Origin: Bacilli bacterium
GTDB taxonomy: Bacteria; Bacillota_I; Bacilli_A; RF39; UBA660
Assembly (NCBI GenBank): GCA_028693275.1
Contig: JAQUVS010000005.1
Location: forward strand, 2,656-50,018
Direction of reading: 5' to 3'
Length of the DNA: 47,363 nucleotides
Below are positions 8,670 to 17,240 of this stretch, one piece after another. Made by a program: the position numbers and the translations under genes. How positions within the stretch are numbered: position 1 is the first letter of the stretch; every line of letters starts with the position of its first letter. The notes below the pieces were generated by a model. The model was given only the letters and a program-made list of their open reading frames with translations. It was not told where the DNA came from and made no database searches.

Positions 8670-10274
8670 ATGACAAAATACGTTTTTGTTACCGGTGGTG
8701 TTTGTTCAGGGCTAGGTAAAGGAATAACAGCATCATCAATTGCTTTATTGATTAAAGCGTGTGGATATAAGGTTTTTATGCAAAAATTTGACCCTTATAT
8801 GAATGTAGATCCAGGAACAATGTCTCCTATTCAACATGGAGAAGTTTTTGTTACAAAAGATGGATGTGAAACAGACCTTGATTTAGGTCATTATGAAAGA
8901 TTTATTGATGAGGAATTAAATTATACTTCCAATATTACTAATGGAAAAATTTATTCAGATATTATTAATAAAGAAAGACGTGGAGACTTTTTAGGAGCAA
9001 CTGTTCAAATAGTTCCTCATATTTCTAACGAAATAAAAAATAAAATATATGAGGCAGGGTTAACAAGTAATGCAGATGTTGTAATAACTGAAATAGGTGG
9101 AACAGTAGGTGATATTGAGTCATCTGTAATGATGGAATCTATTAGACAATTTAGAATGGAACAAGGAGAAGAAAATACCTTCTTTGTCCATACAACATTA
9201 ATACCGTACTTATATGGTTCAAATGAATTAAAAACAAAGCCAACACAAACAAGTGTAATAGAATTAAGAAGACTAGGTATTCAACCAGATATTATAGTTA
9301 CTAGATCGCCAATGGAAATAGGTGAAGCTTTAAAAAATAAAATATCCCTTTTTTGTAGTGTACCTAAAGAAAATATAATAGAAGCAGTAGATGTAGATAA
9401 TATATATAGAATACCAATTAATTTTTATAAACAAAATATTCAAAATATTATCTTAAAAAAATTTAATTTAAAAGAAAAAAAATGCGATATAAATTATTGG
9501 GATAAATTAGTTAATACTGTAGATAATTTAAAAGATGAAGTAGAAATATCTCTGGTAGGAAAATATGTTAGCTTAGAAGATGCTTATTTATCTGTAAAAG
9601 AATCACTAAAACATGCTGGATATAAATATAATACTAAAGTAAATATTAATTGGGTTGATTCAGAAACTTTAGAATGTCAGGATGTTAATTTAAAAGAAAT
9701 ATTCAAAAATACTAATGGTATAATTGTTCCAGGAGGATTTGGTTCTAGAGGAATAAATGGTAAAATAAAAGCTATTAAGTATGCAAGAGAAAATAAAATT
9801 CCTTTTTTAGGTATTTGTTTAGGTATGCAATTAGCTGTTATAGAATTTGCTAAAAATGTTTGTAATATAGAAAATGCTACATCAACAGAATTTGATGAAT
9901 TAACAGAAAATCCTATTATAGATTTAATGGCAAATCAAAAAATAGTTATCAATAAAGGTGGAACTTTAAGATTAGGTAATTATGATTGCGAAATAACAAA
10001 AGGTTCATTAGCAGAAAGATTATATAAAGAACAACAAATACAAGAAAGACATAGACATAGATATGAATTTAATAATAAATATAAAGAAGAATTAGAATCT
10101 AAAGGATTTAAATTTACTGGAGTTAATAAAGAAAGTAATTTAATGGAAATAATAGAATTAGATAATCATCCATTCTTTATTGCTTCTCAATTTCATCCAG
10201 AATTTAAAAGTAGACCAAATAGACCACATCCATTATTTGATGGATTTATAAAAAGTAGTATAGAAAAGAAATAA
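8670..10274 (+). CDS. pyrG: CTP synthase
   Basis: MTKYVFVTGGVCSGLGKGITASSIALLIKACG; GATase domain GGFGSRGINGK, LGICLGMQ; GAGGTG before ATG 8670 (preferred over 8658). Confidence 0.98.
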   Translation: MTKYVFVTGGVCSGLGKGITASSIALLIKACGYKVFMQKFDPYMNVDPGTMSPIQHGEVFVTKDGCETDLDLGHYERFIDEELNYTSNITNGKIYSDIINKERRGDFLGATVQIVPHISNEIKNKIYEAGLTSNADVVITEIGGTVGDIESSVMMESIRQFRMEQGEENTFFVHTTLIPYLYGSNELKTKPTQTSVIELRRLGIQPDIIVTRSPMEIGEALKNKISLFCSVPKENIIEAVDVDNIYRIPINFYKQNIQNIILKKFNLKEKKCDINYWDKLVNTVDNLKDEVEISLVGKYVSLEDAYLSVKESLKHAGYKYNTKVNINWVDSETLECQDVNLKEIFKNTNGIIVPGGFGSRGINGKIKAIKYARENKIPFLGICLGMQLAVIEFAKNVCNIENATSTEFDELTENPIIDLMANQKIVINKGGTLRLGNYDCEITKGSLAERLYKEQQIQERHRHRYEFNNKYKEELESKGFKFTGVNKESNLMEIIELDNHPFFIASQFHPEFKSRPNRPHPLFDGFIKSSIEKK

Positions 10275-10275
10275 T

Positions 10276-10289
10276 AAAAAAAGCAATTG
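10276..10289 (+). terminator. Left arm of putative pyrG terminator, separated from right arm (11571-11586) by the IS
   Basis: AAAAAAAGCAATTG; counterpart CAATTGCTTTTATTTT at 11571-11586. Confidence 0.55.
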
Positions 10290-10340
10290 TTTAATGATGT
10301 GAACCCCAAATGGTAGACATCAATAAAAAAGTATTATATT

Positions 10341-10368
10341 AAAAAGAGAAAATTATTTTTCTCTTTTT
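10341..10368. terminator. Bidirectional terminator overlapping the OrfB 3' end
   Basis: AAAAAGAGAAAA-TTAT-TTTTCTCTTTTT perfect 12-bp stem. Confidence 0.7.
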
Positions 10369-11144
10369 GTATAAATTTTTCTATTATTTTTAACCTTTGA
10401 CTTTAATCTAGCCGTATTGTAGAATAATATCCATTCTTCTACAAGTTGAATATATTCTTGTAAAGATGTAATATTATTGTTGTACAAAGTTTCTTTCTTA
10501 AGTATAGCATGCCAACTTTCAATTGGGGAATCGTCAATTGGTGTGCCTTTTCGAGACATGGAAATAGTTATTCCATTTGATTCACAAATAGCTTTGTACT
10601 CATAAGATGTATATTGGAAACCTTGGTCACTATGTATGATCAATCCATTTACATCTTTTTCTTTTGATAAGGCTTCATTTAAAGTATCTATAACTAATTT
10701 ATTGTCATTGAATTTAGATATTTTATAAGCAATTACATGTCTATCAAATAAATCTATAATAGTTGATAAATAAGCACAAGCTCCTTTAAATATTAAATAT
10801 GTAACATCCGTATCCCATACTTTATTAAATGCATCTGTTTTGAAATTTCTATTTAATAAGTTTGGTTTTACGTTATTTTCAATTCTTTTGTTTTTATGTT
10901 TAATCTTTGCCTTCTTTATATACTCTGGTTGTATATTGTATTTTTTCATTATTCTTAATACCTTCTTCCCATTCATAATTACACCATATTTTTGAATTAG
11001 GCCATCAACAATCCTGCGATATCCATATGTGCCTTTAGAATCATTAAATATTTCTTTTACTATTAAATAATCATAATAATCCGGGTCTTCCTTATGTCTA
11101 TATTTATAATAAGTTTTGGGGCTTATATCTAATACTGCACACAT
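10353..11144 (-). CDS. IS3-family transposase OrfB (DDE integrase core); coding region extends upstream of the ATG by -1 frameshift from OrfA
   Basis: DDE residues in WDTDVTYL, IHSDQGFQY, PIDDSPIESWHAILKKE; no internal stop. Confidence 0.94.
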   Translation of the reverse strand: MCAVLDISPKTYYKYRHKEDPDYYDYLIVKEIFNDSKGTYGYRRIVDGLIQKYGVIMNGKKVLRIMKKYNIQPEYIKKAKIKHKNKRIENNVKPNLLNRNFKTDAFNKVWDTDVTYLIFKGACAYLSTIIDLFDRHVIAYKISKFNDNKLVIDTLNEALSKEKDVNGLIIHSDQGFQYTSYEYKAICESNGITISMSRKGTPIDDSPIESWHAILKKETLYNNNITSLQEYIQLVEEWILFYNTARLKSKVKNNRKIYTKREK

Positions 11145-11185
11145 GTTTAAAAGTTTGAAATTTTCTCTATATAAATTAATAAACG

Positions 11186-11479
11186 TTACTTTCTCTCTCG
11201 TTGTGCCTTGAGGAAGGCCTGGTATTTTTTTAGTATTTCATATCTTTCTTTATAATCTTCTTTTGTCAAATCTTTTTCCCTAGGTCTCCCATGTTTTTTA
11301 TCTAGCCCTGGATATTTTTCAGGATGCCTTAATTTTTGCTGCCAAGTAGAAATTGTTTTAGCATTCACATTATATTCTCTTGATAACTCTGTATATGTTT
11401 TCCCTTTGGATAATTCATTAATAATCAATTCTTTAATTTTTTTTGAGTACTTATTAAATTTTTGCCCTTTCGAAGCCAT
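11186..11479 (-). CDS. IS3-family transposase OrfA (HTH)
   Basis: 97 aa with HTH region ELSREYNVNAKTISTWQQKL; immediately upstream of OrfB. Confidence 0.9.
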   Translation of the reverse strand: MASKGQKFNKYSKKIKELIINELSKGKTYTELSREYNVNAKTISTWQQKLRHPEKYPGLDKKHGRPREKDLTKEDYKERYEILKKYQAFLKAQRERK

Positions 11480-11482
11480 AAA

Positions 11483-11511
11483 AATACACCTCCTTTCGGA
11501 AGTGTATTATA
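11483..11511 (-). promoter_or_regulatory. Extended -10 promoter overlapping an SD-sequestering hairpin of the IS transposase
   Basis: Minus strand TGATATAATACACTTCCGAAAGGAGGTGTATTTTTATG: TGnTATAAT plus stem AATACACTTCC-GAAA-GGAGGTGTATT. Confidence 0.7.
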
Positions 11512-11579
11512 TCACTTTTATTTGAAATGCTTTTTTATTAACGTCTACTCACAAGGGTGCATTTCATAATCAATTGCTT

Positions 11580-12182
11580 TTATTTTACAAGTCCACTTAT
11601 AAAATCTTGATAATTAGTATTTATATCCTTTAAAAAATCTTCATTATAACTTATTGAAAAATACATATTTCCTATCTTACATACAGCTACATATTTAACT
11701 ACATTAATTGAATTAGGTGAATAACTATCAAGATAATCAAATGATTCTTCATATATTTTAAACTCATAACTACTAATGTTAATTGTATCTTTTAAATTAA
11801 TATTGAAATATGAATATTTACTTATATCAAAAGATGTATCATTCTTTTCTATGAAGTTCTTAAGATTTAAATCAAAAGTCAAATCACTATATGAAATACT
11901 AGCAGTTGATATTTTAGATAATAAATAAGCCATTTGCTTGTTTGTAGGATTAGTAGATAAAGTTGTTTCTTTAGGCACTTTATAAGTACCTAACTTAACA
12001 TCATCTTCTTTATAAATAGTAAACATAATAGAACTATTATATTTATCTTCAATCAAATTAGTCTTTTCATTTTTATTTGTAAGAGCATAACTAATATTTG
12101 TTTTTAAGTATAGCCCTGTTCCTAATATAGAAAAAGATAAACCCAAAAAGAAAATAGCTAATATATATAATTTTTTCTTCAT
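11580..12182 (-). CDS. Hypothetical membrane-anchored protein (start 12182 preferred)
   Basis: MKKKLYILAIFFLGLSFSILGTGLYL signal/anchor; GGAGGG RBS before ATG. Confidence 0.75.
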   Translation of the reverse strand: MKKKLYILAIFFLGLSFSILGTGLYLKTNISYALTNKNEKTNLIEDKYNSSIMFTIYKEDDVKLGTYKVPKETTLSTNPTNKQMAYLLSKISTASISYSDLTFDLNLKNFIEKNDTSFDISKYSYFNINLKDTINISSYEFKIYEESFDYLDSYSPNSINVVKYVAVCKIGNMYFSISYNEDFLKDINTNYQDFISGLVK

Positions 12183-12364
12183 AGTATCCCTCCATATTCT
12201 ATAAATAAGATTATAGTTTTTGACTGGTATATATGTCAATTGAATTGTAAAATATAAATGTAAACTGTGTAAATTAATACCTATATATAAAAAGACAATT
12301 ATAGTTTTAATATTCTTAAAAATATGATATATTATATAAAGGAATTAAGAAATGAGGAAAGAAA

Positions 12365-13222
12365 ATGAAAAAAACAGAAATATTAGTAAAGGAAAGAGGT
12401 GAATTATTAAACTACCTTCTTTCAAATACAGAAATATCAAGAAATAAAATAAAGTCAGTATTAAAATATAACGGTATCTTAGTTAATGGTAAAGTTGTAA
12501 GTCAATATGATTATCCTGTTAAAGCAAAAGATAAAATTATAATCCAAACAGAAGGTAAAAAAGTAAAATCACCAGTACCGATTATTTTTGAAGATGATAA
12601 TTACTTAGTAGTTAATAAAAAGGCTGGATTACTTACTGTATCAACAGAAAAAGAAAAAGAAAAAACTTTATATCATATGATGAGAGAGTACTTAAAACAA
12701 AATAATAGTAAAGAAAACTTATTTATTGTTCATAGATTAGATAAAGACACATCAGGAATAGTAATATTTGTTAAAAATGAAAGATTAAAATTCGAATTAC
12801 AAAAAGACTGGAATAATTTAGCTTTAAAGAGAAACTATATAGCAATAGTAGAAGGTATTTTAGAAAAAAAACAAGGAAAGATAGTATCATATTTGATAGA
12901 ACCAGAAACTAGTAATATGGTTTATGTAACAAAAGATAAAAAAGAAGGAAAAATTGCTATAACAAATTATAAAGTTATTAAAGAAAGTAAAAAGTATTCT
13001 ATGTTAGATATTAATTTAGAAACAGGTAGAAAAAATCAAATTAGAGTACAATTTAATGATATTGGTCATAAAATAGTAGGGGATAAAAAGTATGGAGTTA
13101 TGTCTAAAGAAAAAAGAATGTTCTTAATAGCTAACGAAGTAGAATTAATTGATCCTATAACAAAACAAAAATTACATTTTATAATTAAAATACCAAATGA
13201 ATTCAAGGAATTCATCAGATAA
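12365..13222 (+). CDS. RluA-family pseudouridine synthase
   Basis: N-terminal S4-like region, HRLDKDTSGIVIF, LETGRKNQIRVQF. Confidence 0.95.
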   Translation: MKKTEILVKERGELLNYLLSNTEISRNKIKSVLKYNGILVNGKVVSQYDYPVKAKDKIIIQTEGKKVKSPVPIIFEDDNYLVVNKKAGLLTVSTEKEKEKTLYHMMREYLKQNNSKENLFIVHRLDKDTSGIVIFVKNERLKFELQKDWNNLALKRNYIAIVEGILEKKQGKIVSYLIEPETSNMVYVTKDKKEGKIAITNYKVIKESKKYSMLDINLETGRKNQIRVQFNDIGHKIVGDKKYGVMSKEKRMFLIANEVELIDPITKQKLHFIIKIPNEFKEFIR

Positions 13223-13234
13223 TAGGAGGTTTAT

Positions 13235-13807
13235 ATGATAGATTTTAAATTAGGATTTAAAAAGGCTTTTGGAATGTCAATTATTACATCAATAGTTTTT
13301 CTAGCAATTGGTTTATTCTTATTAACTAAACCAGATGCAACAATATCTATAGTTTCTTTAACTATTGGTATTTTATTTATAATGATAGGAACAAATAGAA
13401 TTTCTAAATATATAAAAAATAAAAATGAATATAATTTTTTAAAATTAGATTTAACTATAGGAATAATTTCTATTGTTTTAGGTTCAATTTTAATTTATAA
13501 CAATAGAGCTATTGTATCAATATTACCATTTGTTTTAGGAATATACTTTATTGTTAATAGTATTACTAAAATTCAATATGCTATAGAATTAAAAAAATAT
13601 AATACTAATAAATGGATATCTGCATTAGTACCAGCTATTATGACATTAATAATTGGTTTTGTTTTTGTAGTAAATCCTTTCAAAGGAGCAAAAATAATTA
13701 CTCAAATAATAGGTTTATTTATTGTATTATATTCACTAACAGATATTATCAATTATTTCTTGTTAAAAAGAAATTTTGATAAGATTGTAACAGTTATAGA
13801 AGAATGA
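13235..13807 (+). CDS. HdeD/DUF308-like membrane protein
   Basis: Repeated TM hairpins with short polar linkers (FLAIGLFLLTKPDATISIVSLTIGILFIMIG). Confidence 0.7.
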   Translation: MIDFKLGFKKAFGMSIITSIVFLAIGLFLLTKPDATISIVSLTIGILFIMIGTNRISKYIKNKNEYNFLKLDLTIGIISIVLGSILIYNNRAIVSILPFVLGIYFIVNSITKIQYAIELKKYNTNKWISALVPAIMTLIIGFVFVVNPFKGAKIITQIIGLFIVLYSLTDIINYFLLKRNFDKIVTVIEE

Positions 13808-14052
13808 TTTATTATTTAATATTTATAAATTTGTTTTGTTTTATTATTTATGGTTTAGATAAGTATCTCGCAATAAAAAAGAAAAATAGAATTAGTGAAA
13901 ACAATTTACTTTTCTTTTCATTAGTAGGGGGATCATTAGGATCTATAATATCAATGAATTTATTTCATCACAAAACAAAAAAGAAAAAATTTCTTATTAA
14001 CTATTTTTTCTTTATCGTTCAAATATATTTATATGTAAGGTGGTTTATTTAA
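13804..14052 (+). CDS. DUF1294-family small membrane protein
   Basis: YGLDKYLAIKKKNRISENNLLFFSLVGGSLGSIISMNLFHHKTKKKKF. Confidence 0.85.
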   Translation: MIYYLIFINLFCFIIYGLDKYLAIKKKNRISENNLLFFSLVGGSLGSIISMNLFHHKTKKKKFLINYFFFIVQIYLYVRWFI

Positions 14053-14247
14053 ATGAAAAACATTAATGATTTAAAAGTAATAAATAGAAGAAAGAAGAAA
14101 GTATATTATAATTTAATTCTTTTATTTGGACTTTTAACAATAGCTGGAGGAATCCATAGCCTAGTAACAAAGTTTCCGCCAATATTCCCACTAATTACAA
14201 TTATAATAGAAAGTATTATTTCAAAGATGTATTCAAAGATAGACTAA
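14053..14247 (+). CDS. Small hypothetical membrane protein
   Basis: 64 aa, two hydrophobic segments, abuts previous gene. Confidence 0.5.
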   Translation: MKNINDLKVINRRKKKVYYNLILLFGLLTIAGGIHSLVTKFPPIFPLITIIIESIISKMYSKID

Positions 14248-15131
14248 ATGTTGTCTGTATTAAAATCAGGAATAAAACTAAGCGAACAAGTGCCTTTTTC
14301 TTGGATAAAGGCTTTTTTTATACCCAAATCACAAGCAAAATTAATAATATTATTATATTCTTGTTCTGGAATTTTATTATTAAGAGAAGGAAACTTAGGG
14401 TTATAATTGATCGGAGTATATTGATTCATAATACTTAAATATATATTGTCATTATAAGTTTCATAAAGATATTCAATTATTTTTTTTGCATCGTCATATA
14501 AATCCGGAAGAATTAAATGCCTAACAATAATTCCTCTTATCATTAAACCTTCTTCATCAAATACATTTTTACCAACTTGTTTATACATTTCATCTATAGC
14601 AAGTTTAGTAACTTCCTTATAATTGGGAGCAGCAGAATATTTAACAGCATAATCATTATCAAAATATTTAAAATCAGCTAGATAAATATCTATAATTCCT
14701 TTTAATTTTTTTATTGTATCTATATTTTCATAAGAACTAGTATTATAAATAATAGGTATAATTAATCCTTTTGACTTAGCTAACTTAATCCCTTTTATAA
14801 TTAATGGGGCATACATAGTTGGAGTTACAAGATTTATATTGTGGGCACCTTTTGCTTGAAGACTTAAACATATATCAGCAAACTTACTTATGGATATTTC
14901 TTTACCAACACCATCAGTAGATATTTTTGAATTTTGACAATAAACACATTTTAAATTACAATGAGTAAAAAAAATAGTTCCAGAACCATTATTCATTGAA
15001 ATACATGGTTCTTCCCAATGATGTAGAGATGCTAGAGAAATTTTTATTTTATTAGGAGCATTACAATATCCTAATTTTTTATTTCTATTGACTAAACAAT
15101 TTCTAGGACAAAGATTACACAAAATATTCAT
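14244..15131 (-). CDS. PflX-like radical SAM protein (pyruvate-formate-lyase-activating-enzyme-like)
   Basis: CNLCPRNCLVNR, CNLKCVYCQN (CxxxCxxC), typical C-terminal YNPKFPSLN. Confidence 0.9.
   Translation of the reverse strand: MNILCNLCPRNCLVNRNKKLGYCNAPNKIKISLASLHHWEEPCISMNNGSGTIFFTHCNLKCVYCQNSKISTDGVGKEISISKFADICLSLQAKGAHNINLVTPTMYAPLIIKGIKLAKSKGLIIPIIYNTSSYENIDTIKKLKGIIDIYLADFKYFDNDYAVKYSAAPNYKEVTKLAIDEMYKQVGKNVFDEEGLMIRGIIVRHLILPDLYDDAKKIIEYLYETYNDNIYLSIMNQYTPINYNPKFPSLNNKIPEQEYNNIINFACDLGIKKAFIQEKGTCSLSFIPDFNTDNI
14292..14319 (+). terminator. Plus-strand intrinsic terminator embedded in the convergent radical SAM gene
   Basis: GCCTTT-TTCTTGGAT-AAAGGC then seven T. Confidence 0.6.
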
Positions 15132-15207
15132 AGTAAAACCTCCTTTAATCCATGTATATTATAAAACTAAAATAAAAAAAATAATAGTATACTTTTAATA
15201 TGAAGTA

Positions 15208-15216
15208 TGCTATAAT
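15208..15216 (+). promoter_or_regulatory. Extended -10 promoter
   Basis: TGCTATAAT. Confidence 0.65.
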
Positions 15217-15322
15217 CAAGTTGTGATTGATTCACAGATCCAAAATTCAAAACTGATTCTTTCTTTATATAGGATAAAAATAAGTTTGAACTAAGATCCA
15301 ATAGTATATAAAGGAGGACAAT

Positions 15323-15508
15323 ATGAATACTGAATTTACTGATAAGACAATCAAATGTGTTGATTGTGGAGCTGAATTTACTTTTACAGCAAGAGATCAA
15401 GCGTTCTATGCAGAAAAAGGTTTTACTAATGAACCAAAAAGATGTAAAGATTGTAGAGACAAAAAGAAAAACGAAAAAAGATCATTCAGAAATGATAGAA
15501 GAGATTAA
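15323..15508 (+). CDS. Zinc-ribbon domain protein
   Basis: CVDCGAEFTFTARDQAFYAEKGFTNEPKRCKDCRDKKK; GGAGG RBS. Confidence 0.85.
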   Translation: MNTEFTDKTIKCVDCGAEFTFTARDQAFYAEKGFTNEPKRCKDCRDKKKNEKRSFRNDRRD

Positions 15509-15523
15509 TCTCTTCTTTTTTTT
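15497..15523 (+). terminator. Intrinsic terminator
   Basis: AGAAGAGATT-AATCTCTTCT plus T-run. Confidence 0.8.
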
Positions 15524-15583
15524 ATTCTTTATTGTAATATTTCTATTCTATGTGTATAATTTTAATAGAAAGAAGAGGATAGT

Positions 15584-16891
15584 ATGAAATATTATTGTAT
15601 AGGAATTAAAGGAGCAGGAATGTCAACTCTTGCGCAATTATTATATGATTTAGGGCATGAAGTATCTGGATATGATGACGTTAAAGATCATAAATTTACT
15701 CAAACAGGATTAGATGAAAGAGGAATTGAAATATTCTATGATACTGATCATGAAATCGATGAAGATACTATAGTAACTTATTCAGTAGCTTTTAGTATGG
15801 ATCATAAAGAAATGAAAAGAGTAAGAGAACTTGGTTTAGAAATTAAAAAATATAATGAGATAATTGGGGATATAACAGATAAATATAAAACAATTAGTGT
15901 ATCTGGTACTCATGGTAAAACAACAACAAGTTCACTTATTAATCATATTATTAATAATACTTATGGATGTAATTCATTTATTGGTGATGGAAGTGGATAT
16001 GCAAATAAAGATAATGAAATTTTTGTTATAGAGTCAGATGAATTTAATAGACATTTTTTAGCTTACCATCCAACAACAACAGTTATAACAAATATAGAAT
16101 TAGAACATACTGAAATATATAAAGATATAGAAGATATAATTGAAACTTTTGAAAAGTTTGCGAAGAAAACAAAAGATAAAATAGTAGCTTGCGGAGATAA
16201 TGAAAATGTAAGAAAAATTAATTTTAATGATAACGTTATGTTTTATGGATTAAACGATAATAATGATATTATTGCAAAAAATGTAGAATTAAATGAATCA
16301 GGTTCTGCTTTTGATGTATATATTAAGAATAAATTATTTGGACATTTTGAATTACCTTTATTTGGAATGCATATGGTATTAAATTCTCTTGCATGCATTG
16401 GAGTATGTTATTTATACGGAATATCAAGTAGTAAAATAGCAGAGTTACTACAAAACTTTAAAAATGCCAAAAGAAGATTTGCTCTAGAAGAATTGGATAA
16501 GGCAGTTATAATAGATGATTATGCTCATCATCCAACAGAAATAAAGGTAACGCTAGAAGCTGCAAAACAAAAATATCCTGATCGAGAATTAGTTGTTATA
16601 TTTAAACCTAATACTTATTCTAGGACAGCGGCTTTTCCAAAAGAATTTGCAGAAGCATTAAACTTTGCAGATAAATCATATTTAACAGAAATTGAATGTA
16701 ACAGAGAAAAAAGTGAAGACTATAATAATGTAACTTCAAAAGTAATATTAGACGGATTAACTAATGGAGAAATGATTAGTGATGATACTGTAGATAAACT
16801 TCTAAAACATAACAATCCAGTTGTATGCTTTATGAGTTGTGCAAGTATAGATCATATGAAAGAAAACTATAAAGAACTACTAAAAAAGTAG
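15584..16891 (+). CDS. murC: UDP-N-acetylmuramate--L-alanine ligase
   Basis: GIKGAGMSTLAQLLYDLGHEVSGYD, SGTHGKTTTSSLI, YAHHPTEI. Confidence 0.95.
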   Translation: MKYYCIGIKGAGMSTLAQLLYDLGHEVSGYDDVKDHKFTQTGLDERGIEIFYDTDHEIDEDTIVTYSVAFSMDHKEMKRVRELGLEIKKYNEIIGDITDKYKTISVSGTHGKTTTSSLINHIINNTYGCNSFIGDGSGYANKDNEIFVIESDEFNRHFLAYHPTTTVITNIELEHTEIYKDIEDIIETFEKFAKKTKDKIVACGDNENVRKINFNDNVMFYGLNDNNDIIAKNVELNESGSAFDVYIKNKLFGHFELPLFGMHMVLNSLACIGVCYLYGISSSKIAELLQNFKNAKRRFALEELDKAVIIDDYAHHPTEIKVTLEAAKQKYPDRELVVIFKPNTYSRTAAFPKEFAEALNFADKSYLTEIECNREKSEDYNNVTSKVILDGLTNGEMISDDTVDKLLKHNNPVVCFMSCASIDHMKENYKELLKK

Positions 16892-16900
16892 TTCTTTTTT
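16871..16900 (+). terminator. Intrinsic terminator overlapping the murC stop
   Basis: AAAGAACTAC-TAAAAAA-GTAGTTCTTTTTT. Confidence 0.8.
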
Positions 16901-16965
16901 CTTTCCCACAATTTCACATAATTATTAAATAATTTGACTATATTTATTTAATACAATTAAGTCAT

Positions 16966-17231
16966 AGAAAGGAGGAACAAGATAGTTTAAGAGAAAACTA
17001 TAAATAAATAATTAATAATAACAATAAATATTTTAATATATTTTAATAAAAAATAAAAAAGAAGGGACTGGTGATATAGGTAGTTTAGAAATCCTATAAC
17101 AAAGTTAAAAAACAGATTAAAAGAAAGGGTCAAGGTGATATATGATTAAATAATTTCATAACTATATTATAAGAAAGGACTGGTGATAAAACACTAGAAT
17201 AATCAAATAGATAGTGATATACTATGGGTAG
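16966..17231 (+). promoter_or_regulatory. Long leader with repeated SD-like/mini-ORF units upstream of the two-component system
   Basis: GAAAGGAGGAACAAGATAG, GAAGGGACTGGTGATATAG, GAAAGGGTCAAGGTGATATATG, GAAAGGACTGGTGATAAAAC. Confidence 0.5.
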
Positions 17232-17240
17232 GTGGTAAAG

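Larger units (their letters stand above)
10300..11561 (-). mobile_element. Complete IS3-family insertion sequence, about 1262 bp
   Basis: OrfA/OrfB on - strand; imperfect 31-bp terminal inverted repeats TGAACCCCAAATGGTAGACATCAATAAAAAA / TGCACCCTTGTGAGTAGACGTTAATAAAAAA (22/31 by eye), TG...CA ends. Confidence 0.88.

Noticed and set aside
15167-15400. 77-aa minus-strand ORF
   Set aside because: Covers the promoter/leader and start of the zinc-ribbon gene; no RBS or homology signal
15357-15587. 76-aa + strand ORF overlapping the zinc-ribbon gene
   Set aside because: Zinc-ribbon frame has CxxC motifs and an SD; this frame runs through the terminator
17041-17060. AT-rich tract in the two-component leader as an origin or AT-rich element
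   Set aside because: No DnaA boxes or iterons noticed; genome is uniformly AT-rich
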